From contig NZ_FTNO01000001.1 in assembly GCF_900156425.1 (NCBI RefSeq), forward strand, positions 124,001-188,000: DNA of 64,000 bases, written 5' to 3'. This document shows, piece by piece, positions 1 through 9,010 of the stretch. The notes under the pieces are model-generated. The model saw nothing but the letters and a program-made list of their open reading frames with translations, did no database searches and was not told where the DNA came from. A program made the position numbers and the translations under genes. Positions within the stretch are counted from its first letter, which is position 1. The number at the start of each line of letters is the position of its first letter. The DNA comes from Haladaptatus litoreus (GTDB lineage Archaea > Halobacteriota > Halobacteria > Halobacteriales > Haladaptataceae).

Positions 1-1381
1 CCCCGACAAAAAATGACGTGTCATCCGTCACGCGAAACTCCAATTCCACGACTCTGTCCGCAAAGAGCAGTCGTTTGCTCTCGACGGCGTCGATGACGAA
101 CCCGACGAGTTCGCCGAGGGCTTCGAACCCTTTCGCCTCGCGCTCGCTGAAGGCGTTGGTGCGGGTGGCGTAGACGACGAGGACGCCGTAGACCGTTTGG
201 CCGTGCGAGAACGGAAGCGCGATTCCGGAGCGAACCGCGCTGTCGGTGATGTTTTGCCGTATCGACGCCGGAAATCGCTCGTCGGATTCGATGTCGTTGA
301 TGACGGTTAGCTCCCCGGAGTGGAGCACTTCGCTGGCCGGGCGTTCCCAGTCGTTTTTCGTGTCCACCGTTTCGAACAGTTCCCGCGCACCGTCGTCGAT
401 TCCGGCCTCCGTTCTAACGGTGACACCACCGGTATCTCTGTCCCGTTCGCCAATCCACGCGAACCGGTAGAGGTCGGAGTCGGCGAGGTAGTCGCACACT
501 GTTCGTTCGACTTCTTCCCGCGTCGCCGCCGAAACGAGCGCCCAGACGAGTTCGCGGATGACGACGTTGATGTGGTTTAATGTCTCCAGTTCGTCACGGT
601 GCTTGCGGAGCGTTCGCTCGCGGCGCTTTCGCTTGCTAACGTCACGAACGACGCCGACGACGGTTTCGGCGTCGTCGGCTTGCAGGAACGTAAACCGCGT
701 TTCGACTGGCAGCAGTGTCCCATCTTTTCTGACTAATTCTGATTCTAGCGCCGCCACGTCTCGCTCGCCGTTCGCTATTTCGAGCGCCAACTGTTCGCCT
801 CGTTCGAAATCCTCCTCGGTGCTCAGAACCGAAGCGTGCAGGTCGAGCAACTGGTCGCGCTCGTACCCAGCCATCGCCGCGAACGCGTCGTTGACCGCGG
901 TGTATCGAAGGTCTGCATCCAGAACGAACACGCCGTCGTTAATCGTCTCGAACAGGGTTTCGTACTGCTTGCGTTCGTTTTCTCGTCGCTTTCGCTCCGC
1001 GATGTTTCGGGCCGTTCCCGCGAGTCCGACGACGGTTCCGCTCTCGTCCGTGATGGGTGACCCGTTGAACTCGTGTGGAATCCGCTGGCCGTCCTCGGTC
1101 AACAGATGCGATTCGACGGTTTGGGTTTCGCCGCGTTCCAGCACTGCCCGGGTCGCTTTCTCTAAAATCGGGCGCTCGTCCTCAGGGACGAGCGCTCGCG
1201 GACTCATCTCGGCGAGTTCGTCGTCGGTGTAGCCGGTTCGCTTCGGCAACCGGTCGTTCCACTTCTGGAGCCGAAAATCGCTGTCGATTGCGTAGAAAAC
1301 GTCGGGAAGAGCGTCACAGAGGTCGCTCTCGAACACTTCGGATTTCGAATTTTGTGGTCGTTTCGATTCTCGCTTTGTCAT
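1..1381 (-). CDS. PAS-PAS-GAF bacterio-opsin activator (Bat-type) regulator, 3' end beyond window
   Basis: Cytoplasmic sensor-regulator, truncated by the window edge; 460 codons are visible from ATG at 1381. Reading the reverse strand gives a first PAS domain (LPDVFYAIDSDFRLQKWNDR, about residues 22-135), a second PAS domain (about 145-265, ending VVGVVRDVSKRKRRE), a GAF domain (about 290-435, with RSGIALPFSHGQTVYGVLVV), and the start of the Bat amphipathic segment (VVELEFRVTDD). The C-terminal HTH_10 DNA-binding domain expected of the family would lie outside the window. It closely resembles the complete gene at 11183-12781, which has only one PAS domain. Ligand and targets are unknown. It is divergent from the KDG kinase gene. 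Confidence 0.9.
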   Translation of the reverse strand, partial: MTKRESKRPQNSKSEVFESDLCDALPDVFYAIDSDFRLQKWNDRLPKRTGYTDDELAEMSPRALVPEDERPILEKATRAVLERGETQTVESHLLTEDGQRIPHEFNGSPITDESGTVVGLAGTARNIAERKRRENERKQYETLFETINDGVFVLDADLRYTAVNDAFAAMAGYERDQLLDLHASVLSTEEDFERGEQLALEIANGERDVAALESELVRKDGTLLPVETRFTFLQADDAETVVGVVRDVSKRKRRERTLRKHRDELETLNHINVVIRELVWALVSAATREEVERTVCDYLADSDLYRFAWIGERDRDTGGVTVRTEAGIDDGARELFETVDTKNDWERPASEVLHSGELTVINDIESDERFPASIRQNITDSAVRSGIALPFSHGQTVYGVLVVYATRTNAFSEREAKGFEALGELVGFVIDAVESKRLLFADRVVELEFRVTDDTSFFVG

Positions 1382-1547
1382 TCCCCTCTTCGCCGCTTGT
1401 ATGTAGTTAGCTAACAAACATTATTCTTTTTGACACTTCTCATTTTACCTGCAGTCTTCTCTCCTTTACTTGCCATCCTCTCTCCACGCGCTCCACTACT
1501 ATCGACTTACCGGGTGAACTATGCGTTCCGCCAACCTTGTCGCGCAC

Positions 1548-2501
1548 ATGACCGACCTCGTGACGTTTGGCGAGACGATGCTGCGCCTCTCACCACCGAA
1601 CAGTGAGCGAATCGAGAGTACTTCGACCCTCGAACTCCGGGCCGCGGGCGCGGAAAGCAACGTCGCCATCGCAGCACATCGCCTCGGTGCGGAAACGATG
1701 TGGGCGTCGAAACTCCCCGATTCGCCTCTCGGTCGGCGGGTCGTCGCCGGACTCAGACAGTACGGCATCGACACCGAAATTGCGTGGACTGACGACGGCC
1801 GACAGGGAACCTACTACCTCGAACACGGCACCGACCCGCGCGGAACCAACGTCATTTACGACCGGGCAGACGCTGCGGTGACCACGACCGAACTCGACGA
1901 CCTCCCACTGGGTTCGATTCGAGACGCGAAACTCTTCTACACCTCCGGTATCACGCCCGCCCTCTCTTCGACCCTCGAATCGACCGTCGGCGAGGTGCTC
2001 CGGGATGCACAGGCTACCGGAACGACGACAGCTTTCGACGTGAACTATCGTTCGAAACTCTGGTCGCCCGCCGAGGCTCGCGAGAGCCTGACCGACCTCT
2101 TCCCGGCAATCGACCTGCTCGTGACGGCGGAGCGCGACGCGCGCGACGTGCTCGGACGCTCCGGCGACGCCGAGGAAATCGCGCGCGGACTCGCCGCCGA
2201 CTGGGACTTCGAAACCGTCGTCGTCACCCGAGGTTCCGCGGGCGCGCTGGCGTTCCACGACGGCGAGATTTTCGAGCAGTCCGCCTTCGACACCGAGACG
2301 GTTGACCCGATTGGCACCGGGGATGCCTTCGTCGGCGCGTTTCTCGCCTGCCGACTGGACGAGGAGGACGTACAAACTGCACTCGAATACGGTTCCGCCA
2401 CTGCGGCGCTCAAACGCACGATTCCCGGCGACGTGGCCGTGGTGACGCGAGAGGAGGTCGAGCGGGTTGTTGCTTCCGACGTGAGCGAAATTTCGAGATA
2501 G
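1548..2501 (+). CDS. kdgK: 2-keto-3-deoxygluconate (KDG) kinase, PfkB family
   Basis: 317-aa carbohydrate kinase of the PfkB/ribokinase family. The N-terminal [10 protein letters not shown], the GAESNVA sugar-binding motif and the C-terminal PfkB signature [15 protein letters not shown], with its catalytic Asp in GTGD, are all visible. The sequence strongly resembles haloarchaeal KdgK1, which phosphorylates KDG in the semi-phosphorylative Entner-Doudoroff pathway. I chose ATG at 1548 (MTDLVTFGE) because family members start there; an in-frame ATG at 1521 would add nine non-conserved residues. It stands alone, divergent from a Bat regulator that could control it, though this is inference. The family is firm, the exact substrate less so. 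Confidence 0.9.
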   Translation: MTDLVTFGETMLRLSPPNSERIESTSTLELRAAGAESNVAIAAHRLGAETMWASKLPDSPLGRRVVAGLRQYGIDTEIAWTDDGRQGTYYLEHGTDPRGTNVIYDRADAAVTTTELDDLPLGSIRDAKLFYTSGITPALSSTLESTVGEVLRDAQATGTTTAFDVNYRSKLWSPAEARESLTDLFPAIDLLVTAERDARDVLGRSGDAEEIARGLAADWDFETVVVTRGSAGALAFHDGEIFEQSAFDTETVDPIGTGDAFVGAFLACRLDEEDVQTALEYGSATAALKRTIPGDVAVVTREEVERVVASDVSEISR

Positions 2502-3131
2502 CGTTTTTGGCGGGGTTTTCGTGTGTTTGCGTAGCCTGTGCTTTGACGAGTTGTCGATTTTGTCCTAGGTAATCACGACAACAAATGACCGCCTCCGCAC
2601 CGCATCCACCCACACGCCTCCCCAACCGACTGCGCTTCTCGCTCCCTTCGGTCGCTCCGATGCTCATCCCTCGCACGCTGTCAGCACGAGCCTTCGGACG
2701 TGAGGTCCTCTGCCTCGTACCAGCGCGCGCCATATGGTTGGTCACAGTTCTCCATTCGCCGCAAACCTCGTGGCACGTGCGTCGGCAGGCCCGAGGAGTT
2801 CACTTCCGAGGGTCTGCCGATTAGCGCGCGAGGTCTTCGTGAGTGTCGAAGGAGCGAGCGAACGGCTCGTCGGAGCTCGTCTCCGACGGTGGATGAGTGA
2901 ACGAGCGACAGCGAGTAAGCGAATCGGTTGGGGAGGTTCGTGGACGGTTACGGTGCTGTGGCGGTTTTCAGTGGAGTCGTGACTGCCTAGCACTAAACTT
3001 CCGCAAACTCTTCAGCACCAAGTCTTCACTTATCCTTTTGCTCCACTTCAACGAACCAATCGAGAGAATCTACCCACCATCGAGACCGGCACCTCAAATC
3101 ATAATGCCTCGGCAATCTTCGATACTCCCAT
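2502..3131. other. Gene-free stretch with two hairpins
   Basis: About 630 bases without a convincing gene. Open frames here are low-complexity, rich in Arg, Ser and Pro, and look like composition artefacts. Two stems can be read. One is 10 bp with a single G-U pair, between 2783-2792 and 2810-2819. The other is a perfect 8-bp stem, 2868-2875 with 2881-2888, loop of 5. I could not match RNase P, SRP or tRNA signatures. The sequence resembles the repetitive gene-free DNA common in haloarchaea. Confidence 0.5.
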
Positions 3132-4535
3132 ATGACCATTCATGTCGCAATAATCGGCGCGTATGGAAGCGCGGGGGTCGCAGTCGCAAACGACCTTGCG
3201 GACGACCCAAATGTCGAACTCACCCTCATAGACGACGGCGAACCCGGCGGCGGCTTGTGTATCCTCCGGGGATGCATGCCCTCCAAAGAGGTGCTGTCGG
3301 CCTCGGCACACAAGTTTCACGCTCGGCACGACCAGCGACTGTCCGAAACGCCGGAGGTGGATTTGCAATCGGTCGTGAACATCAAGGACGAACACATCTA
3401 CAGCTTTGCGGAACACCGCCGCGCCGCGGTTCACGATCTCGCGGAACGCGAAAACGTCGAATTTTACCACGACTCCGCCCGGTTCGTGGACGACCACACG
3501 ATTCGAATCGGGAACGAACAAATCGAAGCGGACTACGTCGTCATCGCCACCGGGTCGGTCGTGAACGTGCCCGAATTGCCCGGAATCGAGGACGTGGAGT
3601 TCATGACCAGCGCGGACGTGCTGGACACGACTCAGTTCCCCGACTCGGGCGTCGTGATGGGGTTCGGCTACGTCGGTCTGGAACTCGTACCCTACCTCAC
3701 TGAGGCGGCGGGGATGGACATCACCGTCATCGAACACGACGAGCGACCGCTGGACGAGGCCGACCCGGCGTTCGGCGACGAACTGCTCGACATCTACCGC
3801 GACCATTTCGGCGTCGAAATTCTGACCAAGACGGACGAGAAACGAGTCGAATCCGCGGAAAACGGACTTCGGCTTCATGTCGAACAGGACGGCGACGAGC
3901 GGGCTATCGAGGCCGACCAGTTGTTTTTGTTCACGGGCCGACGACCCAACCTCGACGGACTCGGCTTGGAGAACACGAATCTCGAACCCAAAGCAGAGTG
4001 GGTCGGGGACACGATGCAGTCCTGCGACGACCCCAGAACGTTCGTCGTCGGGGACGTAAACGGCAAGGAACCGATTCTCCACATCGCCAAAGAGCAGGGC
4101 TTCAAAGCCGCCGAAAACATCCTCGCGCACGCTCGCGGAGCGGAACTCGAAACCTACGAAAACGTTCATCACCACGTCATCTTCTCGGCAACTGGCGTGT
4201 ATCCGTTCGCCCGCGTTGGACTTTCTGAGGAGGCGGCACAGGAAGAAGGACGCAACTACGTTGCGGTCTCACGGCAGGCTAGCGACGACGGCGTGTTCAA
4301 AACGAAACAGGCCGTCGAAGGACTCGCAAAACTCGTCGTGGACGCGGACGACGGCACGGTTCTGGGCTATCAGGGACTCCACTATCACGCCGACGTGATG
4401 GCGAAAACGATGCAGGTAATCGTCGAATCGAAAATGGACGTTCGCGACGTTCCAGACCGCGCGTATCATCCGACGACGCCCGAAATTTTGGATGGGTTGC
4501 TGCGTGACGCCAGTGCGGAAGTCGGTGAGAAATAA
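3132..4535 (+). CDS. Dihydrolipoyl dehydrogenase-like NAD(P)/FAD-dependent disulfide oxidoreductase
   Basis: 467-aa class I pyridine nucleotide-disulfide oxidoreductase, probably cytoplasmic. The redox-active pair is C43 and C48 (GGGLCILRGCMPSK), the NAD-binding motif is GFGYVG, the second FAD motif is TFVVGDVNG, and the C-terminal dimerisation domain carries the HPTTPE base motif (H446, E451). These parts predict an active disulfide reductase. The N-terminal dinucleotide motif reads GAYGSAG instead of GxGxxG, so FAD contacts may differ. No 2-oxoacid dehydrogenase subunits lie nearby, so the substrate may not be lipoamide; a mercuric-reductase-like or thiol-disulfide role is possible. Family sure, substrate unknown. 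Confidence 0.85.
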   Translation: MTIHVAIIGAYGSAGVAVANDLADDPNVELTLIDDGEPGGGLCILRGCMPSKEVLSASAHKFHARHDQRLSETPEVDLQSVVNIKDEHIYSFAEHRRAAVHDLAERENVEFYHDSARFVDDHTIRIGNEQIEADYVVIATGSVVNVPELPGIEDVEFMTSADVLDTTQFPDSGVVMGFGYVGLELVPYLTEAAGMDITVIEHDERPLDEADPAFGDELLDIYRDHFGVEILTKTDEKRVESAENGLRLHVEQDGDERAIEADQLFLFTGRRPNLDGLGLENTNLEPKAEWVGDTMQSCDDPRTFVVGDVNGKEPILHIAKEQGFKAAENILAHARGAELETYENVHHHVIFSATGVYPFARVGLSEEAAQEEGRNYVAVSRQASDDGVFKTKQAVEGLAKLVVDADDGTVLGYQGLHYHADVMAKTMQVIVESKMDVRDVPDRAYHPTTPEILDGLLRDASAEVGEK

Positions 4536-4601
4536 CGATACAATTTGCCATCGACTCGAATCGCAGGTAAGGCTAAAACCCGGGGTGACATAGAGACAGA
4601 T

Positions 4602-4898
4602 ATGAAGGCCAAGCGGGAGTATCGACGCCGCACGGACATCGAAGTCCGGGTACTCGACGCCCTCGTAGACCGGCACGAGGAAGGGATGACGGTGTTCGAA
4701 CTTCGGACGCAGGTTGATGTCGATATTGACGATTTGGAGGACGCACTGGGCAACCTCAAAGAGGACGGCCTCATCGACGCCGAGAAAGAAGACAGGAGAA
4801 CCCTCATCAAACCCGACGAGCGCGTCATTCCCGACCCGGAGGAAGAAGGCGACGAACCGACCATCGTTGACCGCATCATCGACCGACTACCGCTCTAA
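4602..4898 (+). CDS. Small winged-helix protein, DUF6432-like
   Basis: 98-aa acidic protein. The pattern of short helices (RVLDALVDRHEEGMTVFELRT, LEDALGNLKEDGLIDAEKE) is that of a winged-helix DNA-binding fold. The start ATG at 4602 (MKAKREYRRR) is preferred over an upstream in-frame ATG at 4545, which lies almost against the preceding gene. It resembles haloarchaeal DUF6432 proteins, often found upstream of a GcvT/YgfZ-like gene, as here with a 48-bp gap. Function unknown; a local transcription regulator is a reasonable guess. Confidence 0.75.
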   Translation: MKAKREYRRRTDIEVRVLDALVDRHEEGMTVFELRTQVDVDIDDLEDALGNLKEDGLIDAEKEDRRTLIKPDERVIPDPEEEGDEPTIVDRIIDRLPL

Positions 4899-4946
4899 TC
4901 CGAACACATCCGACGTTTTTACCCGGCCACGGCGACGACTACGACC

Positions 4947-6065
4947 ATGCACGTAGAAGACCTGCACGCCGACCACGGGGCGACGTTCTGCTCGGTTGGC
5001 AACCGACGGGTGCCGCGCGATTACGGACGACCGGAGCGCACGCACAAAGCGGTCAGAAACGGCGTCGGACTCACGGAAATGCCGTATGGCGTCGTGGTCG
5101 TCACGGGTGACGACCGAATCGAATACGTCGATAACGTCGTTTCGAACCGGATTCCGAGGGAAGACGGCGAAGGAACCTACGCCCTGCTCCTCGACCCGCA
5201 GGGGAAAATCGAGATGGACATGTACGTCTACACGACGGACGACAAACTCCTCCTCTTTACCCCGCCCGGCAAGGCAACTCCACTGGCCGAGGAGTGGCGC
5301 GAGAAGGTGTTCATTCAGGACGTGGAAATCACGGTTGCGACCGACCAGTTTGCCGTCTTCGGCGTCCACGGCCCCCATGCCACTGAAAAAGTCGCCAGCG
5401 TGCTGAACAACGTCAGCACCCCTGACGAACAACTGACGTTCGTTCGCGGGAAGATGGCCGACGTGGGTGTGACAGTTATCCGAACCGACGCGCCGACTGG
5501 AGAAGAGGGGTACGAAGTCATCTGCACGACCGGCGAAACCGAGGACGAAATCGGTCGCCCGCGCCCGAACGTCGAACTCGTTTTCGACGCGCTGATTACG
5601 CACGGCATGAACGCCGCGCCGTTCGGCAGGAAGACGTGGGAATCGCTGACGTTGGAGGCCGGGACGCCGCTGTTCGAGTTCGAATTGGAGGGCGAAATTC
5701 CGAACGTTCTCGGGATTCGCAACGCGCTCGACTTCGAGAAGGGCTGTTTCGTCGGACAGGAAGTCGTCTCGCGCGTCGAAAACCGCGGACAACCGAGTCG
5801 TAAACTCGCCGGACTGCTCCCCGAATCGGTTCCCGAACAGGGCGCGGCGGTCTTCGACGGCGACGAAGTCGTCGGCGAAGTCACCCGCGCAATCGACAGT
5901 CCGTCCCGCGACGAACCGATTGCGATGGCACTCGTAAACTACGACGTAGCGATGGATTCCGAACTGACAGTCCGCATCGACGGCAAAGACGCTTCCGCTG
6001 AACTGCTGTCGCTTCCCTTCGTAGAGGGTAGTGATTCGTCGGGGCGCGTGCCGCAGTACGACTGA
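4947..6065 (+). CDS. YgfZ/GcvT-like folate-binding protein
   Basis: 372-aa protein of the aminomethyltransferase (GcvT) fold. Near residue 260 the signature EKGCFVGQEVVSR matches the K-G-C-x-x-G-Q-E motif that marks the YgfZ branch, implicated in Fe-S enzyme maintenance and tRNA modification and not in glycine cleavage. The N-terminal region (GVGLTEMPYGVVVVTGDD) and the C-terminal beta-barrel are both present, so it is full length. No gcvH or gcvP is nearby, which supports a YgfZ-like role. It sits 48 bp downstream of the DUF6432 gene and may be co-transcribed. Confidence 0.85.
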   Translation: MHVEDLHADHGATFCSVGNRRVPRDYGRPERTHKAVRNGVGLTEMPYGVVVVTGDDRIEYVDNVVSNRIPREDGEGTYALLLDPQGKIEMDMYVYTTDDKLLLFTPPGKATPLAEEWREKVFIQDVEITVATDQFAVFGVHGPHATEKVASVLNNVSTPDEQLTFVRGKMADVGVTVIRTDAPTGEEGYEVICTTGETEDEIGRPRPNVELVFDALITHGMNAAPFGRKTWESLTLEAGTPLFEFELEGEIPNVLGIRNALDFEKGCFVGQEVVSRVENRGQPSRKLAGLLPESVPEQGAAVFDGDEVVGEVTRAIDSPSRDEPIAMALVNYDVAMDSELTVRIDGKDASAELLSLPFVEGSDSSGRVPQYD

Positions 6066-6117
6066 AAGTATATGCTGTTGAAACAGCCATTATTTTCTGC
6101 GAGATGTCTTTAGCCGG

Positions 6118-6321
6118 CTATCGGTCTGCATACTGACGGATGAGTCCGCACTCTGGACAGACAACCACGGTTGGCTTGATTTTCTCTTTCGCTCCGAGTC
6201 CTCCGAATATCCCCGACTTTGGTTCGTCCGTCACGAGCTGAAGCTTGAATCCATCGGTCGTCCGCATCTTCATCTCTTCCATTCCTACACCACAGTCAGG
6301 ACACCGTCTCGTAGTCGTCAT
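6118..6321 (-). CDS. Small zinc-ribbon protein
   Basis: 67-aa protein with two CxxC knuckles, CPDC near residue 7 and CPEC near residue 56, which together should bind one zinc ion. Between them lies a Lys-rich segment with GIFGGLG. Start ATG at 6321 (MTTTRRCPDC) places the first knuckle at the N-terminus; upstream extensions add non-conserved sequence. Such ribbons are common in archaea as nucleic-acid or protein-binding modules. Its specific role is unknown. It is convergent with the YgfZ-like gene and divergent from thi4. Confidence 0.75.
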   Translation of the reverse strand: MTTTRRCPDCGVGMEEMKMRTTDGFKLQLVTDEPKSGIFGGLGAKEKIKPTVVVCPECGLIRQYADR

Positions 6322-6478
6322 TTCGGGGAGGATGGACGTTGACGCAAATAAATACTCCGTCCTGTCAGTGTTTGGAGGTTCTCTATCGAACTGTAGCTGC
6401 GAGGTAAAAAATGTCGAACAGCCTAGTTTCGTTCGCCGTCTTCGTCCCATCAACAGAGGGAAACGGTTTTCAATAACT

Positions 6479-6492
6479 TAGTAATATTACTA
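6479..6492. promoter_or_regulatory. 14-bp perfect palindrome on the thi4 promoter, candidate ThiR operator
   Basis: TAGTAATATTACTA is fully self-complementary and ends 6 bases before the thi4 ATG. Haloarchaeal transcripts often start at or next to the ATG, so a factor bound here would lie between the TATA region (about 6467-6476) and the transcription start and block initiation. The nearby thiR gene is the natural candidate. The palindrome is seen; the ligand is inferred. Confidence 0.55.
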
Positions 6493-6498
6493 GGTGGT

Positions 6499-7425
6499 AT
6501 GCACGACTTCGACGGATTCGCGGACGTTAGCGAGGCGGAAGTTACCCGAGCAATCGGCACAGCGTGGAGTGAGGAGTTCACCGAGTTTTCCGAGAGCGAG
6601 GTCATCATCGTCGGCGGCGGCCCGTCCGGACTGGTCGCCGCGAAGGAACTCGCGGAACGCGGTGTCCAGACGATGGTCGTGGAGAAGAACAACTACCTCG
6701 GCGGCGGGTTCTGGCTCGGCGGATTTCTGATGAACAAGGTCACGGTTCGTGACCCTTCGCAGGCCGTCTTGGACGAGTTGGGCGTCCCCTACGAGGAATC
6801 GGACGAGGCAGAGGGATTGTACGTCGCAAACGGCCCGCACGCCTGTTCCGCCCTCATCGAATCGGCCTGCGCCGCGGGCGCGAAGATGCAGAACATGACC
6901 GAATTCACTGACGTGGTCGTCCGCGAGGGCCACCGTGTCGGCGGCGTCGTGATGAACTGGACGCCGGTTCACGCCCTCCCGCGCGAACTCACGTGTGTTG
7001 ACCCAATTGCAGTCGAATCCGACCTCGTTATCGACGCAACCGGACACGACGCCGTGGTCGTCTCGAAACTCCAAGAGCGCGGTGTGCTGGATGCTCCGGG
7101 ACTTTCCCACGCAAAGGAGTACAACACCGGGATGGACAAAACCGAGGAAGGGCAGTACGGCGCACCGGGTCACGACTCGCCCGGTCACGATTCGATGTGG
7201 GTCGCAAAGAGCGAGGACGAGGTGGTCGAACACGCCGGAAAAGTCCACGACGGACTCGTTGCTACCGGCCTCGCAACCGCGACGACCTACGGTCTGACCC
7301 GAATGGGGCCGACTTTCGGCGCGATGCTCCTATCAGGTAAACGTGCGGCGCAGGTCGCACTGGACGAGTTGGAGGTTGGTGGGACTGTCGAAATGGAGGG
7401 AAGCTCGTTGACTGCGGACGACTGA
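6499..7425 (+). CDS. thi4: Sulfide/Cys-dependent ADP-thiazole synthase Thi4
   Basis: 308-aa flavoprotein-like enzyme that makes the adenylated thiazole precursor of thiamine from NAD and glycine. The dinucleotide motif [10 protein letters not shown] is at about residues 35-44, followed by the family's [14 protein letters not shown]. Cys166 in [10 protein letters not shown] occupies the position where eukaryotic and haloarchaeal Thi4 enzymes carry the sulfur-donating cysteine, whereas methanogen enzymes have His and use free sulfide. This protein is therefore predicted to be a single-turnover (suicide) enzyme. Full length, with ATG at 6499 just after a perfect palindrome that may be its operator. 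Confidence 0.95.
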   Translation: MHDFDGFADVSEAEVTRAIGTAWSEEFTEFSESEVIIVGGGPSGLVAAKELAERGVQTMVVEKNNYLGGGFWLGGFLMNKVTVRDPSQAVLDELGVPYEESDEAEGLYVANGPHACSALIESACAAGAKMQNMTEFTDVVVREGHRVGGVVMNWTPVHALPRELTCVDPIAVESDLVIDATGHDAVVVSKLQERGVLDAPGLSHAKEYNTGMDKTEEGQYGAPGHDSPGHDSMWVAKSEDEVVEHAGKVHDGLVATGLATATTYGLTRMGPTFGAMLLSGKRAAQVALDELEVGGTVEMEGSSLTADD

Positions 7426-7456
7426 ATAGATTAACCGCTACATCTTCGCTCTTTTT

Positions 7457-8137
7457 TCATACCGGCAGTCGCCCGCCGGTAATCCGAACCACACCTAAGG
7501 CGTGTTCGCTGTCGTTCGTCTCGACGGCGCGCTCCGACAGCGCGCGCCGTGCTTCCGCGACTCGGTCGTCGAGCACGTTCCACGGGGGTTCCTCGAAGTT
7601 CTTCCCTCTCCCTGGCGTCGAGGCGACGACCAACCCGCGGAAGGCCTGATTCACGGCCCACGAGTAGGGATGCGTGCTCTGGCCCGCATCGAGTAGTGCG
7701 AGTCCGCCACCCGGACTGATGCCGTCCAGCCAGTAATCGACCGTGGTGTACGGGTCGTCCAGCATCCCCACGACGAACGTGGCGAGGACGGCGTCAACCT
7801 CCTCGCGGAGTTCGAACGCGGCGGCGTCGGCCTGCACGAGGTGGACGTTGTCCCAGCCTTCGCGTTCGATTCGCCACTGGGCCTGTTCGAGCATTCCGCG
7901 GGTGAAATCGACGCCGACGACAGTTCCGTCCGGGCCGACACGCTCCCGCAGGTGCGGAAAGTTCGCCCCCGTGCCACAGCCCATCTCGACGACCGTATCG
8001 CCCGGTTCGAGGCCGAGTTCGTCGGTGACCCGGCCACGCAGTTGGGAGAGGCCGGGTGTCGCCGACGCGAGGAAGTCGTAGAGCCGCGCCCACCGCCCGT
8101 AGAACTGTTGGGCGGCGGTGGTTCTGCTCTGGGACAT
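7457..8137 (-). CDS. Class I SAM-dependent methyltransferase
   Basis: 226-aa methyltransferase. Motif I is VVEMGCGTGANFPHL at about residues 49-63, followed by the acidic motif II region VVGVDFTRGML and an adenine-pocket Asp in VQADAAAF. An N-terminal FYGRWARLYDFLA segment recalls UbiE and phospholipid N-methyltransferase-type enzymes. No substrate can be read from the sequence. It is convergent with thi4, so any functional tie to thiamine is unlikely. Confidence 0.85.
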   Translation of the reverse strand: MSQSRTTAAQQFYGRWARLYDFLASATPGLSQLRGRVTDELGLEPGDTVVEMGCGTGANFPHLRERVGPDGTVVGVDFTRGMLEQAQWRIEREGWDNVHLVQADAAAFELREEVDAVLATFVVGMLDDPYTTVDYWLDGISPGGGLALLDAGQSTHPYSWAVNQAFRGLVVASTPGRGKNFEEPPWNVLDDRVAEARRALSERAVETNDSEHALGVVRITGGRLPV

Positions 8138-8644
8138 GGATACAGCTACGACCGGTTTCGATAAAAGAGACGGGGCTGGATATGCACGGTCGTATTATAA
8201 CTTGTGGGCGAGGTATATTAGAAATTTAACGAACGACCGTCCGAACACGGTATTTATGGCGGTATCGTTCAGACAGCATTCCCGACAAAACTACTCTAAA
8301 ACGGCCAGAGTATTCAATACATGAAAGTATTATTTCCATTACTATATGATACATGTGCTCTCCCGAAACGACGAAAATGCGTCGTCAGGGCGAGCACCGT
8401 GTCATCAGTACGACTGGAAGCGACGAAAATACATATCCCGTCCTCGAAGCACCTGTCGAGAACAACGAGGACACGAGAATCGGTTCACAGACCCACAGCT
8501 ACGCTGTCTGTGTCTTAAAAAATAACCTCGTGTACCCCTACCCGAGGTAACTGAACAGTAAGACCGGACTGGTATATACTTTGTGTGTGCCAGTTCCGTT
8601 GGACGATATAAACTGCCTGCGTAAGTAGACAAGAACTAAACGAA
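8138..8644. other. AT-rich gene-poor stretch
   Basis: About 500 bases visibly richer in A and T than the flanks. A weak possible small frame (8353-8550, forward, 65 aa, beginning MCSPETTKMRR) has a TATA-like ACTATATGA a few bases before its ATG, which is too close for a normal promoter. A 7-bp hairpin lies at 8486-8492 with 8506-8512, followed by TTAAAAAA. I see no RNA gene signature. Confidence 0.4.
8607..8612 (+). promoter_or_regulatory. TATA box for the gene at 8645
   Basis: TATAAA lies 33-38 bases before the ATG at 8645, giving a predicted short leader of about 10 bases. This supports the 8645 start over the internal ATG at 8672. Confidence 0.45.
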
Positions 8645-9007
8645 ATGAGAACGATACAGAAACAATACAGCATGCAACCACTGCCTAAGGCTAGTGATAT
8701 TCCCGCCGGATGGGAGCAGTCGCCCATCCGGGGCGACGAAATCGAACTCCGGCATCAGAACGGAGATATCGCAGTGAAGGCGGTTCGTGCGACGAGTGCG
8801 GACGAGTGGAAGCTCGAAATGGAGGACAGCATCGGCAACCGATATACCACGGTTCGACCCGTGGGACAAGCCGACACAAAAACTCAAGCCGTTTCGGCGC
8901 TCGTGGCGCTTGCCGAGGCGGTTTCCGACCTTCGAAACGAGCGCGACGACATGCTTCCCCACGACATCGTTCGGGAAGTGAAACGCGGACAGCGAGTGCC
9001 GGTGTAG
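8645..9007 (+). CDS. Conserved-looking hypothetical protein
   Basis: 120-aa soluble protein, no signal peptide or membrane segment. After a short basic N-terminus, a beta-rich section (about residues 20-75, EIELRHQNGDIAVKAVRA and later RYTTVRPVGQ) is followed by a helix (VSALVALAEAVSDLRNERDD). Codon use resembles the neighbouring genes, which supports a real gene. An alternative start is the ATG at 8672. I do not recognise the family. It is convergent with thiR. Confidence 0.65.
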   Translation: MRTIQKQYSMQPLPKASDIPAGWEQSPIRGDEIELRHQNGDIAVKAVRATSADEWKLEMEDSIGNRYTTVRPVGQADTKTQAVSALVALAEAVSDLRNERDDMLPHDIVREVKRGQRVPV

Positions 9008-9010
9008 TTA

